From contig CATQJL010000112.1 of assembly GCA_958299035.1 (NCBI GenBank), positions 44,598,941 to 44,662,940 of the forward strand: 64,000 nucleotides of DNA, given 5' to 3'. Positions 46,098 to 55,863 of the stretch are shown here, piece by piece. Each line of letters starts with the position of its first letter. Within the stretch, counting starts at the first letter, position 1. This DNA comes from Cylicocyclus nassatus. Taxonomy: Eukaryota; Nematoda; Chromadorea; Rhabditida; Strongylidae. The notes under the pieces are model-generated. The model was not told where the DNA came from. It made no database searches and was given only the letters and a program-made list of their open reading frames with translations. Both the position numbers and the translations under genes were made by a program.

Positions 46098-48351
46098 AAC
46101 CCTTTTTGTGATGACCTGTGGCTGGCATATCGCACTGTATTGAGAGGCAGTCCGTCGCTGTTTCCCATTTGATGCCCAAGGGTTTCATGCTACTGTTTTT
46201 GGAATAGGCTTCTGCTGGTAAATGATCTCGTAATTTTGTATCATTGGATGCAAACTCTCTGAGATTCATTTTCATATTCTTGAAGATCTCTCGTGCCTGT
46301 ATGGCTTTTTCTTTTGCCTCCTCATGCGTGTTCGCCGTCAAGACGAGATTGTCAACATAAAGATTTTCGCGAATCTCCTTTGACAATCCCGCGTTTTCAG
46401 TAGAGTTTTCTAGGTGAAATTGGATAGTTCGTCCAAGAAGAAAAGGAGATACATTTAGCCCGAATGTCACTCTCGTAAAACGCATCGTTTTGACATTATC
46501 TCCTTCTGCCGGACGACGTACATCATGAACCCAGAAAAATCTAGTGACGTCCCTGTCTTGTTCATGGAGATAAACTTGAAGGAATGCCTTTTCTACATCT
46601 GCTGTGATTGCATATTTTGGAACTCGAAACCGGAGGAGTATTGCAAATAAGTCCGGTAGTATGAGTGGGCCTTGATGTAAGACATCGTTCAATGACGGAC
46701 ATTGTTTGTAATGTGACGACGCATCAAAAACTATACGCACTTTGGTTGTCTCTTTATTCGGTGTTATCACTGGTTGGTGCGGTATATAATGCAAAAGACC
46801 ATTTGGTGGCAGGTGGTTGGGTATTTCTTCTATGATCCCTTTTTCTAGTTGATCTTCAAAGATTCTTTGATATTCTTGGAGTATATCTGGTTTGAGAGTT
46901 AGAGTGGCTAACACGCTTATCAGCCTTTTTCGCGCGATTGCCTCATTTGTTGGTAAGGGTGGATGATTTTCTTTGAATGGTAGGCGGACGTAATAGCCAT
47001 CGGATCTTTTTTGTATGGTTTCATCGAAAAATGAACGAACTTTTTCATTAATAGCAGCTTTATCAGCATTTCTGGTACCTGTGAATTCACAGACTCCGGA
47101 TGAGTCAAGCGTCCAATACTTATCCCATTGTTTCAATTCGTCATCAAAGTTCAGCAATGTAATGATCATTACATCAGCGGGTTGCTGAATTTCTTTCCCT
47201 TGAAGGCTGCCCCTATGTTGTTTTCCACACAACAGGTAACCTAACCTTGAGGGTATTAGTTGAAGTCCCGAGGGTAAGCGGAATTTTGGGCTAGGCACGC
47301 TCAGGAAATTCCATAGCTGATCACATCCTAAGAGGATTTGTGGTCGTATGTCTTCGTTCCATGAGGTTTTTGACAGGTGCAGATTGTTACGTGAAATAAA
47401 GTTTCTGTCTGCTTCAGTGAGGTGGGCTGTCTTCCCTCTACCGATGAGTATAGGGGTGGCGCATAACTGGACTCTATGTTTTTTGTTTTGTTGGTCCCAC
47501 AAGTCCAACATGGTAACCTTACACATTGTTGGTTTGGGATCCTCACTTCCGAATGTGTACATCATTAATTGTTGTGATGAGGAGCTATCCAGCTCCAACT
47601 CCCTCGCTAACTCTAGCGAAATAAATAATTTGTCTGCCCCTGTGTCAAAGAGTATCTCAACTTCTCTCCAACGGTTGCGTTTCTCGTCTTTGACGCGCGC
47701 TAGTCCAGTCAACAACAGCACCGTATCATTGCAACTTGCTGAATTTTGATTGTGAAGAACAACTGTTTTGTTGTCTTCTTCTAGTGCACTCTCGGCTTGG
47801 AAATCCTCTTTCTGATCATTTTCCGCTTCAACGGTTTGTATTGGATGTGCCTCAGCTGCTGCGGGTCTTAAGCGTTGTGTTCTATTTGTTATGGTTCTAG
47901 TATGTTGTCTTGAAAACGTCTCTTTTGTTGATTTTTGCTTTGAAGGAGGTCCCCGGTTAATATCTTCAGTACCTTTTCGCGCTCGTATTGGACAAAGAGT
48001 ATGGTGGTGTTTTTTCCCAGCGCATAATTTGCAGCTCGCCCCTGCACACTGTTTTGAAGAATGTCCCTCTTTCGCGCAATTAAAGCATCGCTTGCTTTCT
48101 TCGAAGAATTTGCGGCGCTGTTCCAACGTCGTGTACTTTGAACAAAACAAAGCGCGATGTTGTTGTGAACTGCAAAACATGCATGCTGGTGAGGTGATTG
48201 GCGTGTCAAGTGAGGGTATTTTGTTTTTGAACTGATTAATTGGCTCTTTTACAATCATGTCACTTATGCGTTCCTCGGTTGCTATTTGTTTATCTAAATC
48301 TTTTAAGAGTTCTTGAATTTTCCAATCATTTTCATTCCGACAGCTCTCCAT
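46069..48351 (-). pseudogene. BEL gag zinc knuckles, protease and reverse transcriptase
   Basis: The 760-codon stretch begins inside gag. Zinc motifs are CMFCSSQQHRALFC (about 58), CFNCAKEGHSSKQC (about 88) and CKLCAGKKHHHTLC (about 106). The aspartic protease follows with FDTGADKLFISLELA (about 237), then a reverse transcriptase with PSLNDVLHQGPLILPDLF (about 555), ITADVEKAFLQVYLHE with a catalytic aspartate (about 582), TRVTFGLNVSPFLLG (about 635) and LYVDNLVLTANTHEEAKEKA (about 668). The polymerase box is YVDN, not the common YxDD; nematode Pao elements sometimes show this. The ORF leaves frame near 46100, where RNase H continues at 45834-46097. Confidence 0.88.
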
Positions 48352-48983
48352 TTTTTGCTCGAGAATTTTGCGCTGAATGAGACGCTGAATTTGGCTAGTA
48401 TTTTTTGTGAATAGAAGGATCCATTTAAGCTCACACCTAGCTTTTGTAGTTGGATCGTTATGGGGATAATAAACTCCAAAAGTTTCCTTTGCGCCTGTAT
48501 AGTGTACTTTTCCGTTTTTGCACTTTCAAGGCGTGATTGCAACCGCGAAATGAGTTTGAATTTATCCCCGTATTTTCTTTTTAGTAAATCAACTGCATTG
48601 TCATAATTATCTTCAGATATAGGATATCTCTGTATAGTTTCTTTAGCTTCCCCTCTCAAAGCGCTTATCAAGTAGTTGAATTTTTGTAATTTTGTCAATG
48701 ATTGACTATTTACGTTAGCTTCGAATAGTGTCCAAAAATTTTCAAACTCCCAAGCCTTTCCTGTAAAAATTGGTATTAAAATGGCTGGTAGTTTTGGTCT
48801 CGTTGTTGCATTTTGCCACTCATTATAAGCAACGTTGTTCGTAGAGTCCAACTCTTCACGCGCGCTGAATACTTTTGCCTCTAGGTCAATAGCCAGTACT
48901 CGCGCCTGTCCTAGAATTTGATGCGCTTTTTCAATGTAATCCTGTGCTTGCGCTTCTTGCTCAGTTGTTATTGAGTCTCCCAA
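48303..48983 (-). pseudogene. BEL gag, N-terminal part (DUF1759)
   Basis: This 226-codon stretch is the gag domain that builds the particle core. It contains LPAILIPIFTGKAWEFENFW near residue 68 and KLQKFNYLISALRGEAKETI near 98, the hallmark of the BEL gag family. There is no ATG: the frame is open from a stop at 49023-49025 and the first possible start is a TTG, so the true start is missing, spliced from upstream or lost. Near 48395 the correct reading moves to the frame of the next ORF; the last 25 or so residues (FSVSFSAKFSSKK) are out of frame. Confidence 0.8.
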
Positions 48984-49480
48984 TGAGTCAACCGTAACTT
49001 CCGGCCGGTGTGAGAGAAGAACTTAGATATTTTGAGTTGTGCAATTTTGTTAATCTGCTCTAACAAAAACTTGTAAACTTCCTGTAGAATTCAGAAGTCT
49101 AGAGGGAAAGCTTGGCCGAGCTTTGATTTCCGGTGAATTCAGCGGATGCGAAAGTTTCATTAGCGATTTCATTTTTTTTCGTGCTGGCTTTAATCTAGCG
49201 AGAAGCCCAATTAGTCTTCAATCTGTAAAGAAATATTGCGAATCTATCATATCGTGTAGAAAGGCAGCGTTGTTCGTTATGTGAAACAGGGTCTGATTGA
49301 CAATTTGAAGGTGAAAGTTTTGAAAACAAGTTACTCTGATACATATTGTTTTTCTCCTAGCGAGACTTTTCTTTGAATCATTTAGTTGCGAGTCACAAAA
49401 AAAATGCGATTTTGCATCAAAGTTCTTCCCTTTCGAGAAGTTAGGTTGATCCATAGATTAATGCGTTGTGGAATCTTACA
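48984..49480. other. Region upstream of gag
   Basis: An LTR and primer-binding site would be expected here. No block repeated at the 3' side (37228-40060) was found by eye, so the 5' LTR seems missing or unrecognised. Confidence 0.4.
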
Positions 49481-49645
49481 AGGAAAGGATACTTGGTCGA
49501 AGTGGCGTTTCATTATGAAACGTATACTGTCTTATAAATCTTAGGACGCTGATTCCGAATCTGCTTTCCATATCTGCAAAGCGCTTCTGGGAGGGAAGTT
49601 ATGGGAATTTCTTAGGGCAAAAATTCGAGCGCGCGGCTACCATAA

Positions 49646-49800
49646 AGGCAGTGTCCCACCAGACTGGGGGTATCTGGCTCCCGTAGTCATGTAATAGTAG
49701 ACCCCCTTTTTCGCTCCGAACTTCAGACATCGATTAGGTAGGGGGCTACTATTACATGACTACGGGAGCCAGATACCCCCAGTTTGGTGGGACACTGCCT
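49646..49800. mobile_element. Hairpin MITE, 155 bp, arms about 60 bp
   Basis: AGGCAGTGTCCCACCAGACT at one end is mirrored by AGTTTGGTGGGACACTGCCT at the other. The arms continue through GGGGGTATCTGGCTCCCGTA and CATGTAATAGTAG with very few mismatches. The centre is about 35 bp. Confidence 0.85.
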
Positions 49801-49908
49801 ATAAAATCATTCAAAGTGCGGTCTATGAGCTCGAATGGGGCTATGATCACTACCAGGGCGTTTTATGCAATACTACCTTCAATCTGATAGGCTCTTGTCA
49901 GTCATTAC

Positions 49909-51159
49909 CAGGGTAAAGCGGGGGGTGCGGCACGCCGCAGGGGGCGGGGGGGTCGTTAAGGGGAGGGGTAGGTAGAGGGGGGGGGGGTCGTATCGACCCA
50001 AGGTCAAAAGCACTTGTACAAGCTGTGTGACTAAATTGACTTGATGAAAGCGCTGTTGAAATCCTGCAAAATTCAAGTTCAACGACACAAACTTGCAGAT
50101 ACCGTATGCCTACCGTAACCTACCGTACCTCTAATCAAGCATAATTGTCGTAATCCGCGTGTCGAATAACCCCTATGCGCCAAGTTTCAGCGAACTCTGA
50201 GGTCTCCGAGCAGTAGACGACCTTGTATAAAGCAGTAATTTAAAACATGATTAACTTCATCTTAACGGTGAGTAAGCTACCTCTTCTTGCACTCAATACA
50301 AAGCACTACTCCTTCTTTGTCCACCTCAGGAATCCCGCTTCAGAAGACCTCCAAACTGTGGAATTAGAAGCCAACCAAAATCTCGTTTTTCCCATTTTTC
50401 GCTTTTGATCGCTGTGCTTTCACCAAATATTACTCAGAGCTAAGAAGACGAATCAGGCTCAAAACATCCCTATGGAATCTACGAGGTTTAGGCTATTGAT
50501 TCATATAAATATTGTCCGCTAAAAATGTTTTTTTGATATAGTTAATGGCCTGCGGCACCCCCGCCCCTCAAAACCTGCGGCTGCCGCAGGTTTTGAGGGG
50601 GGGGGGGGGGGTGCCGCAGGCCATTAACTATATCAAAAAAACATTTTTAGCAGTATTTATATGGATCGATAGCCTAGATCACCTAGTTTTCACAGGAGTG
50701 ATTTGAGCCTAATTCGTCTTCTCAGCTCTGAGTAATATTTGGTGAAAGCACAGCGATCAAAAGCGAAAAATGGGAAAAACGAGATTTTGGTTGGCTTCTA
50801 ATTCCACAGTTTGGAGGTCTTCTGAAGCGGGATTCCTGAGGTGGACAAAGAAGGAGTAGTGCTTTGTCTCGAGTGCGAAAACGGATAGCTAATTCACCTT
50901 TGAAACAAAGTTGACCATATTGGAATTTGACCATTTCACTTAGGTAGCCTAGTATCTTGAATCTTCAGAATTCGCTCAAACTTTGTCTACAGGGGTTAAT
51001 TGACATGCTCATTATGGATATGTTGCCCATTATGTTTGACAGGGCCTCCAAGTAATGCTATCTCAAGGGTATAGTCCAGGGTGGGGGTCTTATTAAGACA
51101 GCAATCAGGGGGGGGGGTCGTAACCAGCGATCGTGTGCCACACCCCTTGCTTGACCCTG
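49909..51159. mobile_element. hAT-type non-autonomous element (CAGGGT family) with perfect 8-bp target duplication
   Basis: The ends are CAGGGTAAAGCGGGGGGTGC and, complemented, CAGGGTCAAGCAAGGGGTGT. The sequence GTCATTAC stands on both sides (49901-49908, 51160-51167). The core (about 50287-50880) is itself a palindrome of about 590 bp with arms containing CACCTCAGGAATCCCGCTTC and AAAAATGTTTTTTTGATATA, centred on CAAAACCTGCGGCTGCCGCA near 50580. There is no transposase frame. Confidence 0.85.
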
Positions 51160-51390
51160 GTCATTACTCCTTTCAAGCACCGCAAAGATCTCAACGCCTG
51201 TTTTTACCTTGACCAAACCATTGAATTTTTACCAATAAAAATTCCCATAACTTCCCTCCCACAAGCGCTTTGCAGATAAGAAAAGCAGATTTGGAATCAG
51301 TGTTCCATGCTTTATAAGACGGTATACATTTCATATGGAAACCCCACTTCGACCAAGTATCCTTCCCTTGTTAGAATATTAAAATGCCTG

Positions 51391-51609
51391 GCTCTTTATA
51401 TATAGAATGACAACATGAGTTTTATTGTATTTGATAGGGAATAGTAGTAACTTCTTTGTAAGATTTTTCCCTCATTTTCAAATTACATGCGGATGTGGCT
51501 TTTCCACGTACACATGACACGCATTTTCATTTCCTGCGAAGTTTTCAAATTAGTTTTGGCAGAGTTCCAACTTGTGGTATGAGGTGCTCGAACTTCCATA
51601 TTGCTTTTT
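51391..51609. other. Unassigned stretch between elements
   Basis: No gene or clear repeat seen. Confidence 0.3.
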
Positions 51610-51742
51610 GTAAAGGAACGAACTCCTCCAGTTTCAACTGCCTCCGCGGACTACTGGTCCTGCAACGACATGCAGCAATATTGCAAAAGGAGCAGTTACC
51701 AGTGAAGGAGGCTCAAACCGGCGGAGTTCGTTCCCCTACCCC
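51610..51742. mobile_element. Short inverted-repeat element (MITE), copy 2
   Basis: Opposite orientation to the copy at 11574-11709, sharing CGCGGACTACTGGTCCTG and AACGACATGCAGCAA. Ends GTAAAGGAACGAACTCC and GGAGTTCGTTCCCCTAC are inverted. Confidence 0.65.
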
Positions 51743-51910
51743 TTTCTTGTCATACTAATGCTCCTTGTGTTTCATTGAAAATCCGAAAACATACCAAAGG
51801 AAAATTGGGAAAACATGGGAAAATTTCAAAAGAAAAAAGAAAAAAGTGAAGTTGAGGTGCCGTCACAAAATTACTTCCTGTTGCATTCGAACCGTCTGAA
51901 CCTTTCTTAA

Positions 51911-52229
51911 CCCATTGACGACGATGTGGACCACCGGTGGCCTACGCGCTTTTTGCTGCCAGGGACGATGTGGACCCCCGGTGGCCCACACCTCTCGCAA
52001 AGTCGTATTATTTGCAGGTCTAGTATTTTTTCCACATATGAGTATTTTTTCCAATTTTTTGTATTCTTAGGACCTATTGGCTCTGTCGTTCAAAAAAATG
52101 TTAATAGTTGTTTAATAACAATGTTGCATTTCGTAAATAAGCACGAAGCCTTCCCACACTGGAAGTGTTGTGCAAAATCGCGTCGTCCCACAGCGCCGCC
52201 GCACAAAATTAGGCGTCGTCGTCAATGGG
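51911..52229. mobile_element. piggyBac-type MITE in TTAA, 319 bp
   Basis: TTAA flanks both ends (51907-51910, 52230-52233). The terminal repeats are CCCATTGACGACGA, 14 bp, perfect. Inside, ACGATGTGGAC-CCGGTGGCC occurs twice near the left end. The TTAA target and CCC start fit the piggyBac superfamily. Confidence 0.8.
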
Positions 52230-52233
52230 TTAA

Positions 52234-53159
52234 AAACTGCCAAACTCGTTATTTCTTCTTGCTCAATGAACTCTACTGCTATTGTTTACGAGATCACGGA
52301 AATGGCTTGTTAACGCATGTCAAGAATTCATTTTCATGCCAAAAATCAATAAATCAATCGTGGAGCCGTTCTTTTTTTTGAACAATGTCTATTCAGAAAT
52401 CAAAAACTTGATCTATGTAATCACAAGTGACCGTAAAGTATGCTTCAGCAGGACGATCAGTTAATCTGGCAGCGCAATTAGGTACTTCATTTGACATGTT
52501 GCAGGAAAATCAACTCGGCGTGCGCAGCCCTACAATGGGAATCCACTGTTAAACTTTCTATTCTACTCTCATTCTGCGAGGCTTTTTCATCACCTCTCCG
52601 AAACTACTGCTGTTTCGAGCATCGCTGATGCCACTCAGATTTCCGTCGAACATGACGCTAAGTGACACCTGCTTACTAGTTGTACAATGAAGCAGGCACT
52701 CGGTTTGTCTGGCCTACCTAAGCCTGCAAAACCATTATCGGCACTCTCGTAAAATGCGGGGCCGAGATTTTGAATGAAGGGAATTTGGCGCCATTGTTGA
52801 ACTCCGTAGAAAGGCATAGCGGTAACATGGTAAAGACTGCATAGGTCATAGAAAATTGTAGGTTTCAAAAGGAGTGTAAAAGTTTGAATCAAACGCTACC
52901 TGATTCTTTGTCGCTCATCGTTGTATGAGTTTTGGTGAGCTACCAACAACGCAGGAAAAACTTTCGGGATAACCTATTTGAAGCCAGCTCTACAGATTAA
53001 AATTTGCTAGGCAAGAAGCACAAGGAATGCACTATTGAGCGGATTCTTTATTGTTTAGAAGATGTATACATTTGCTATTTTGAGCAAACATTGCGATATC
53101 TTTGACCCAAATTATTATGACATCGAAAAAGGGAAATATTCAAATATCTGTGTTTATTA
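52234..53159. other. Stretch downstream of the MSP gene
   Basis: A minus-strand open frame at about 52690-52850 looks mildly coding-like. It follows MSDKES (near 52919) and a possible short intron, but the phases do not agree and no family is recognised. Confidence 0.25.
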
Positions 53160-53374
53160 CCCTATTTTCAGGTGTATAAGCCGCACTTTTTCAAATTTTC
53201 GCCCGGCTGCTGAGCAGCTTCGTTGTGTTTCGAGAAGAAATCCTTAAGCTGCACGATTATTTCAGGCAATACGCAGCACGGTATAGGGTCCTTTGGTTGC
53301 GAGGTCCTTTAATGTGTTCGGGCTGGTCGATGTAAGCTAGGACCACCCCGCGGCTTATACACCTGAAAATAGGG
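53160..53374. mobile_element. TA-flanked MITE, 215 bp, perfect 25-bp inverted ends
   Basis: CCCTATTTTCAGGTGTATAA continuing GCCGC is mirrored exactly at the right end, with TA on each side. It sits 55 bp downstream of the MSP gene stop codon, so it may lie in or close to its 3' UTR. Confidence 0.85.
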
Positions 53375-53428
53375 TACTAGAGAAGTTAATGATGTATAAG
53401 CTAATAAATTAGAGCACGATAAATGATT

Positions 53429-53802
53429 TCAAAGATATGCATACATGTTGACATAAATCTGATCGACACCTATCACATAGCAGCTCGTTCTTTGCTGATT
53501 GTTCCCATCTTCCTCAGCGATGGCATACTGTATCAGGAAAGCATCTTTTCCTGGAGGTCCCTTCTGGAGCAGCCAATTGAAAACTGTGAAGATGAGTGTG
53601 TGCTTACCGTACGGGTGATCTTTATATCTTTTGACTCTCCTGCGTTTATCAGTCCTTCCTTTTTTCCAAAGTGATAGTTTTGCTTGTTGAGACATACGAT
53701 GCTGTAGGCGAGGTTGGTTTGGCTTGGATTAGTAAGATGCACCAACGCAGTGCCTCCGTTTGCATTGAAAATAACCGTTGTAGGGGAAACTATAAGAGCC
53801 AT
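53429..53802 (-). CDS. Major sperm protein (MSP) domain protein, 109 aa, two exons
   Basis: MSP-domain proteins are small immunoglobulin-like proteins; in nematode sperm they assemble into the filaments that drive crawling, and related small members (SSP/MSD type) are also sperm-enriched. Exon 1 is 53608-53802 and reads SPTTVIFNANGGTALVHLTN ... YHFGKKEGLINAG ... KDIKITRT, the standard MSP start, loop and ITRT strand. A 44-bp intron (GTAAGC to CAG) follows, then exon 2, 53429-53563, which resumes in phase with KGPPGKDAFLIQYAIAEEDG, matching the GPP-KD-LVVQYA signature. The total length of 109 aa is normal for the small MSP-domain class. The C-terminus (VDQIYVNMYAYL) is divergent but could be the last strand. 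Confidence 0.88.
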
Positions 53803-53829
53803 GTACGAGTGCTTCTTGTAAGAAATGAA

Positions 53830-54500
53830 ATGTACTCCGCACTAGTGCGTCATCTTTGCTTCGCAGAGGCTCGCATTGGCCCTACTAACTGTATACCTTA
53901 CTCGTGCTCGTATAATAATGATTTTGAAACTCACCGCGCAATGTTGAACATCATGAATGAATTTCAACAAGCAATTCATTCCACAAGTTTTCCACGTCAA
54001 TTCGGTAACTTTGGGAGAAAAATCTTTCTGCAGAAGATCAAATGGAAATTCAAATCAGTTATAGAACTCATAACGGCTTCATAGGCGCCATAAAGGATTA
54101 TTGCAAGTTGAATCTTTGTGCAAGAGCCTTCTCAGTTTCTTGAAATTGACCCTTTCTGACGATATGGATACAGTTTTCAGTTACTTTTGGGCTGAAATCA
54201 ATGGCTTAGTATTTATATATATGTCAAAAAATCAAAATGATCAATGACTCTGCAAAGATACAGACACGAATTTAGCTTGCGAGCTTGAAGCAGTACAGAT
54301 CCGTATGACGATCAAATTTTATGAGATCCGGGCATCAGATTCGCTTGTCCTTGTGCATGGTGAGCTTACATGTCGAGAGCGTGCATTATGCAAAAAATCA
54401 CCTTGAGATCTTGGCTGTATTTCCTCAATGAATTCCGTGAAGAAAGTGATTCAGGCGCAAAAACGTAAGCAGCCCTTAGCCCAATAGCATAAGTGAGATT
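53830..54500 (+). repeat. Diverged interspersed repeat, copy 2
   Basis: Related to 21200-21920 (TTGAAACTCACCGCGCAAT, AATTCATTCCACAAGTTTTC, TTTCTGCAGAAGATCAAATG, GCAGCCCTTAGCCCAATAG). The CTTTGCTTCGCAGAGGCTCG block near 53850 also recurs near 19862. The start is within 30 bp of the MSP ATG, so it overlaps the likely promoter. Confidence 0.45.
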
Positions 54501-54582
54501 GCTATTGGTTGAAGGAACAATTCAGTCGCAAAAATTATTTGAAATCCTTCTGTTCGACTATGAATTCCTTCAATACGCCAAA

Positions 54583-55298
54583 TCTTATATATAAAGCTGA
54601 ATGTCTGTTTGTATGTATGTCTGTCTGTATGTCTGTCTGTGTGTACGTATGTTCCGAATAGAAAATTCCATTTCTGAACCGATCGGGACCAAACTTGGCA
54701 CACATACACTTCGGGCCCCGGCGGGTGTCATAGGCCACTTTTCGTATCGATCGATATTTTATCGATTTTTTGCAAAATTTGAGCTACGGGGCTGGGAGTT
54801 GGCACAGGGGGGTAAGTGAGCATGGGGATTCCGAATACAATATTAGTTTTTGAAATCGTGCATTACTTTTATCGATTTTATCGATTATTTTGCAAAGTTT
54901 GAGCTACGGGGCTGGGATTTGGCACAGGGGGGGGGGTAATCGAGCATGCTGATCACCCCCGTGGGGGTGATCAGCATGCTCGATTACACCCCTCTGCCAA
55001 ATTCTAGCCCCCTAGCTCAAATTTTGCAAAAAATCGATAAAATCGATAAAAATAATGCACGGTTTCGAAAACTAATATTGTATTCGTAATCAGCATACTC
55101 GATTACACCCCTCTGCCAACTCCCAGCCCCGTAGTTCAAATTTTACAAAAAATCGATAAAATCGACATCGATCGATAACGAAAAGTGGGCTGTGACACCC
55201 GCCGGGCCCGAAGTGTATGTGTGCCAAGTTTGGTCCGGATCGGTTAAGAAATGGAATTTTCTATTCGGAACATACGGCGGGCCGGGTAAGCCAGCTAG
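54583..55298 (+). mobile_element. Non-autonomous Helitron with mirror repeats, 716 bp
   Basis: Starts TCTTATATATAAAGCTGAAT after A and ends GGGTAAGCCAGCTAG before T. Near both ends is the same block in inverted orientation (CCAAACTTGGCACACATACA, CCGGCGGGTGTCA). The centre is a palindrome of TGATCACCCCCGTGGGGGTG type near 54960. It has fewer internal units than the copy at 9667-10837. Confidence 0.85.
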
Positions 55299-55863
55299 TC
55301 ATCCATAAGTATTAGAATGTCCGGAAGATAACGTCGCATCATACGTTATCCTCCTATAGTAACGCGCTAACGCCTGTTTTTGTGGGTATGTCTGACTGTC
55401 ACCTAATTCGGACAGCGAATAACAGCCCGGCTTTAAAATCTGTGCATCAAGCGGATCCACGCTTCTTTTGGCCCCTCGACCGAGTTCGTATGTGGACTTT
55501 TTTCAATGTCATAGTTTTAGCATTCAAAGCTGCGAGCAATTTTTTAGCCCAGAAAAAGACCGGCATCTTTTTTGTCACAAAATTCTCGTCAAAAAGGATT
55601 GATTGCGCAGATCGTCAGTTTGTCAAGGCTTCACTTGAAAAATTCAGGATATTTTTGTTCGCGATGCAGCCGATGGCAGTTATCGGTTCTACGGTGATCA
55701 CCGAGCTAAAAAAACCCAGTACCTAACTTGTATTCAAATGAAAACGGCGAAAAAGGTTATTTAACGCAGGAGAAGTGTCGGCAGTTGAACGGGGCCTCCA
55801 CTCTGCAAAGCCACTTTCCCAGCTTCAAGCGCGATCTTTTCGCTTCCGCTAGGCGGCACTAAC
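55299..55863. other. Unassigned intergenic stretch
   Basis: A 114-codon plus-strand frame (55382-55726) matches no known family and has no splice context. Confidence 0.25.

Larger units (their letters stand above)
40061..48983 (-). mobile_element. BEL/Pao retroelement with phlebovirus-type env and a third ORF, full coding region
   Basis: On the minus strand the order is gag (DUF1759) and zinc knuckles, aspartic protease, reverse transcriptase, RNase H, integrase, glycoprotein and a third ORF. This is a retrovirus-like BEL layout seen in nematode elements. The coding region is broken by frame changes near 48395, 46100, 45438, 43950 and in the glycoprotein tail, and by TAG at 45834-45836. No LTR was seen beside gag (48984-49480), so the 5' end may be truncated. 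Only the third ORF is undamaged. Confidence 0.92.
49481..51390. mobile_element. Nest of DNA elements with outer inverted arms
   Basis: The outer arms (about 49481-49630 and 51230-51390) are inverted copies: GGATACTTGGTCGAAGTGG, CTGATTCCGAATCTGCTTTC, GCAAAGCGCTT, GGGAGGGAAGTTATGGGAAT. They match the element at 12515-13010. Inside lie a 155-bp hairpin (49646-49800) and a hAT-type element (49909-51159), so three insertions are stacked. Confidence 0.7.

Noticed and set aside
52635..52892. Minus-strand 85-codon frame with QNLGPAFYESADNGFAGLG
   Set aside because: A start (MSDKES) and intron can be drawn, but the phases disagree; no homologue recognised.
55382..55726. Plus-strand 114-codon frame
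   Set aside because: No start context, splice sites or family; lies between two mobile elements.
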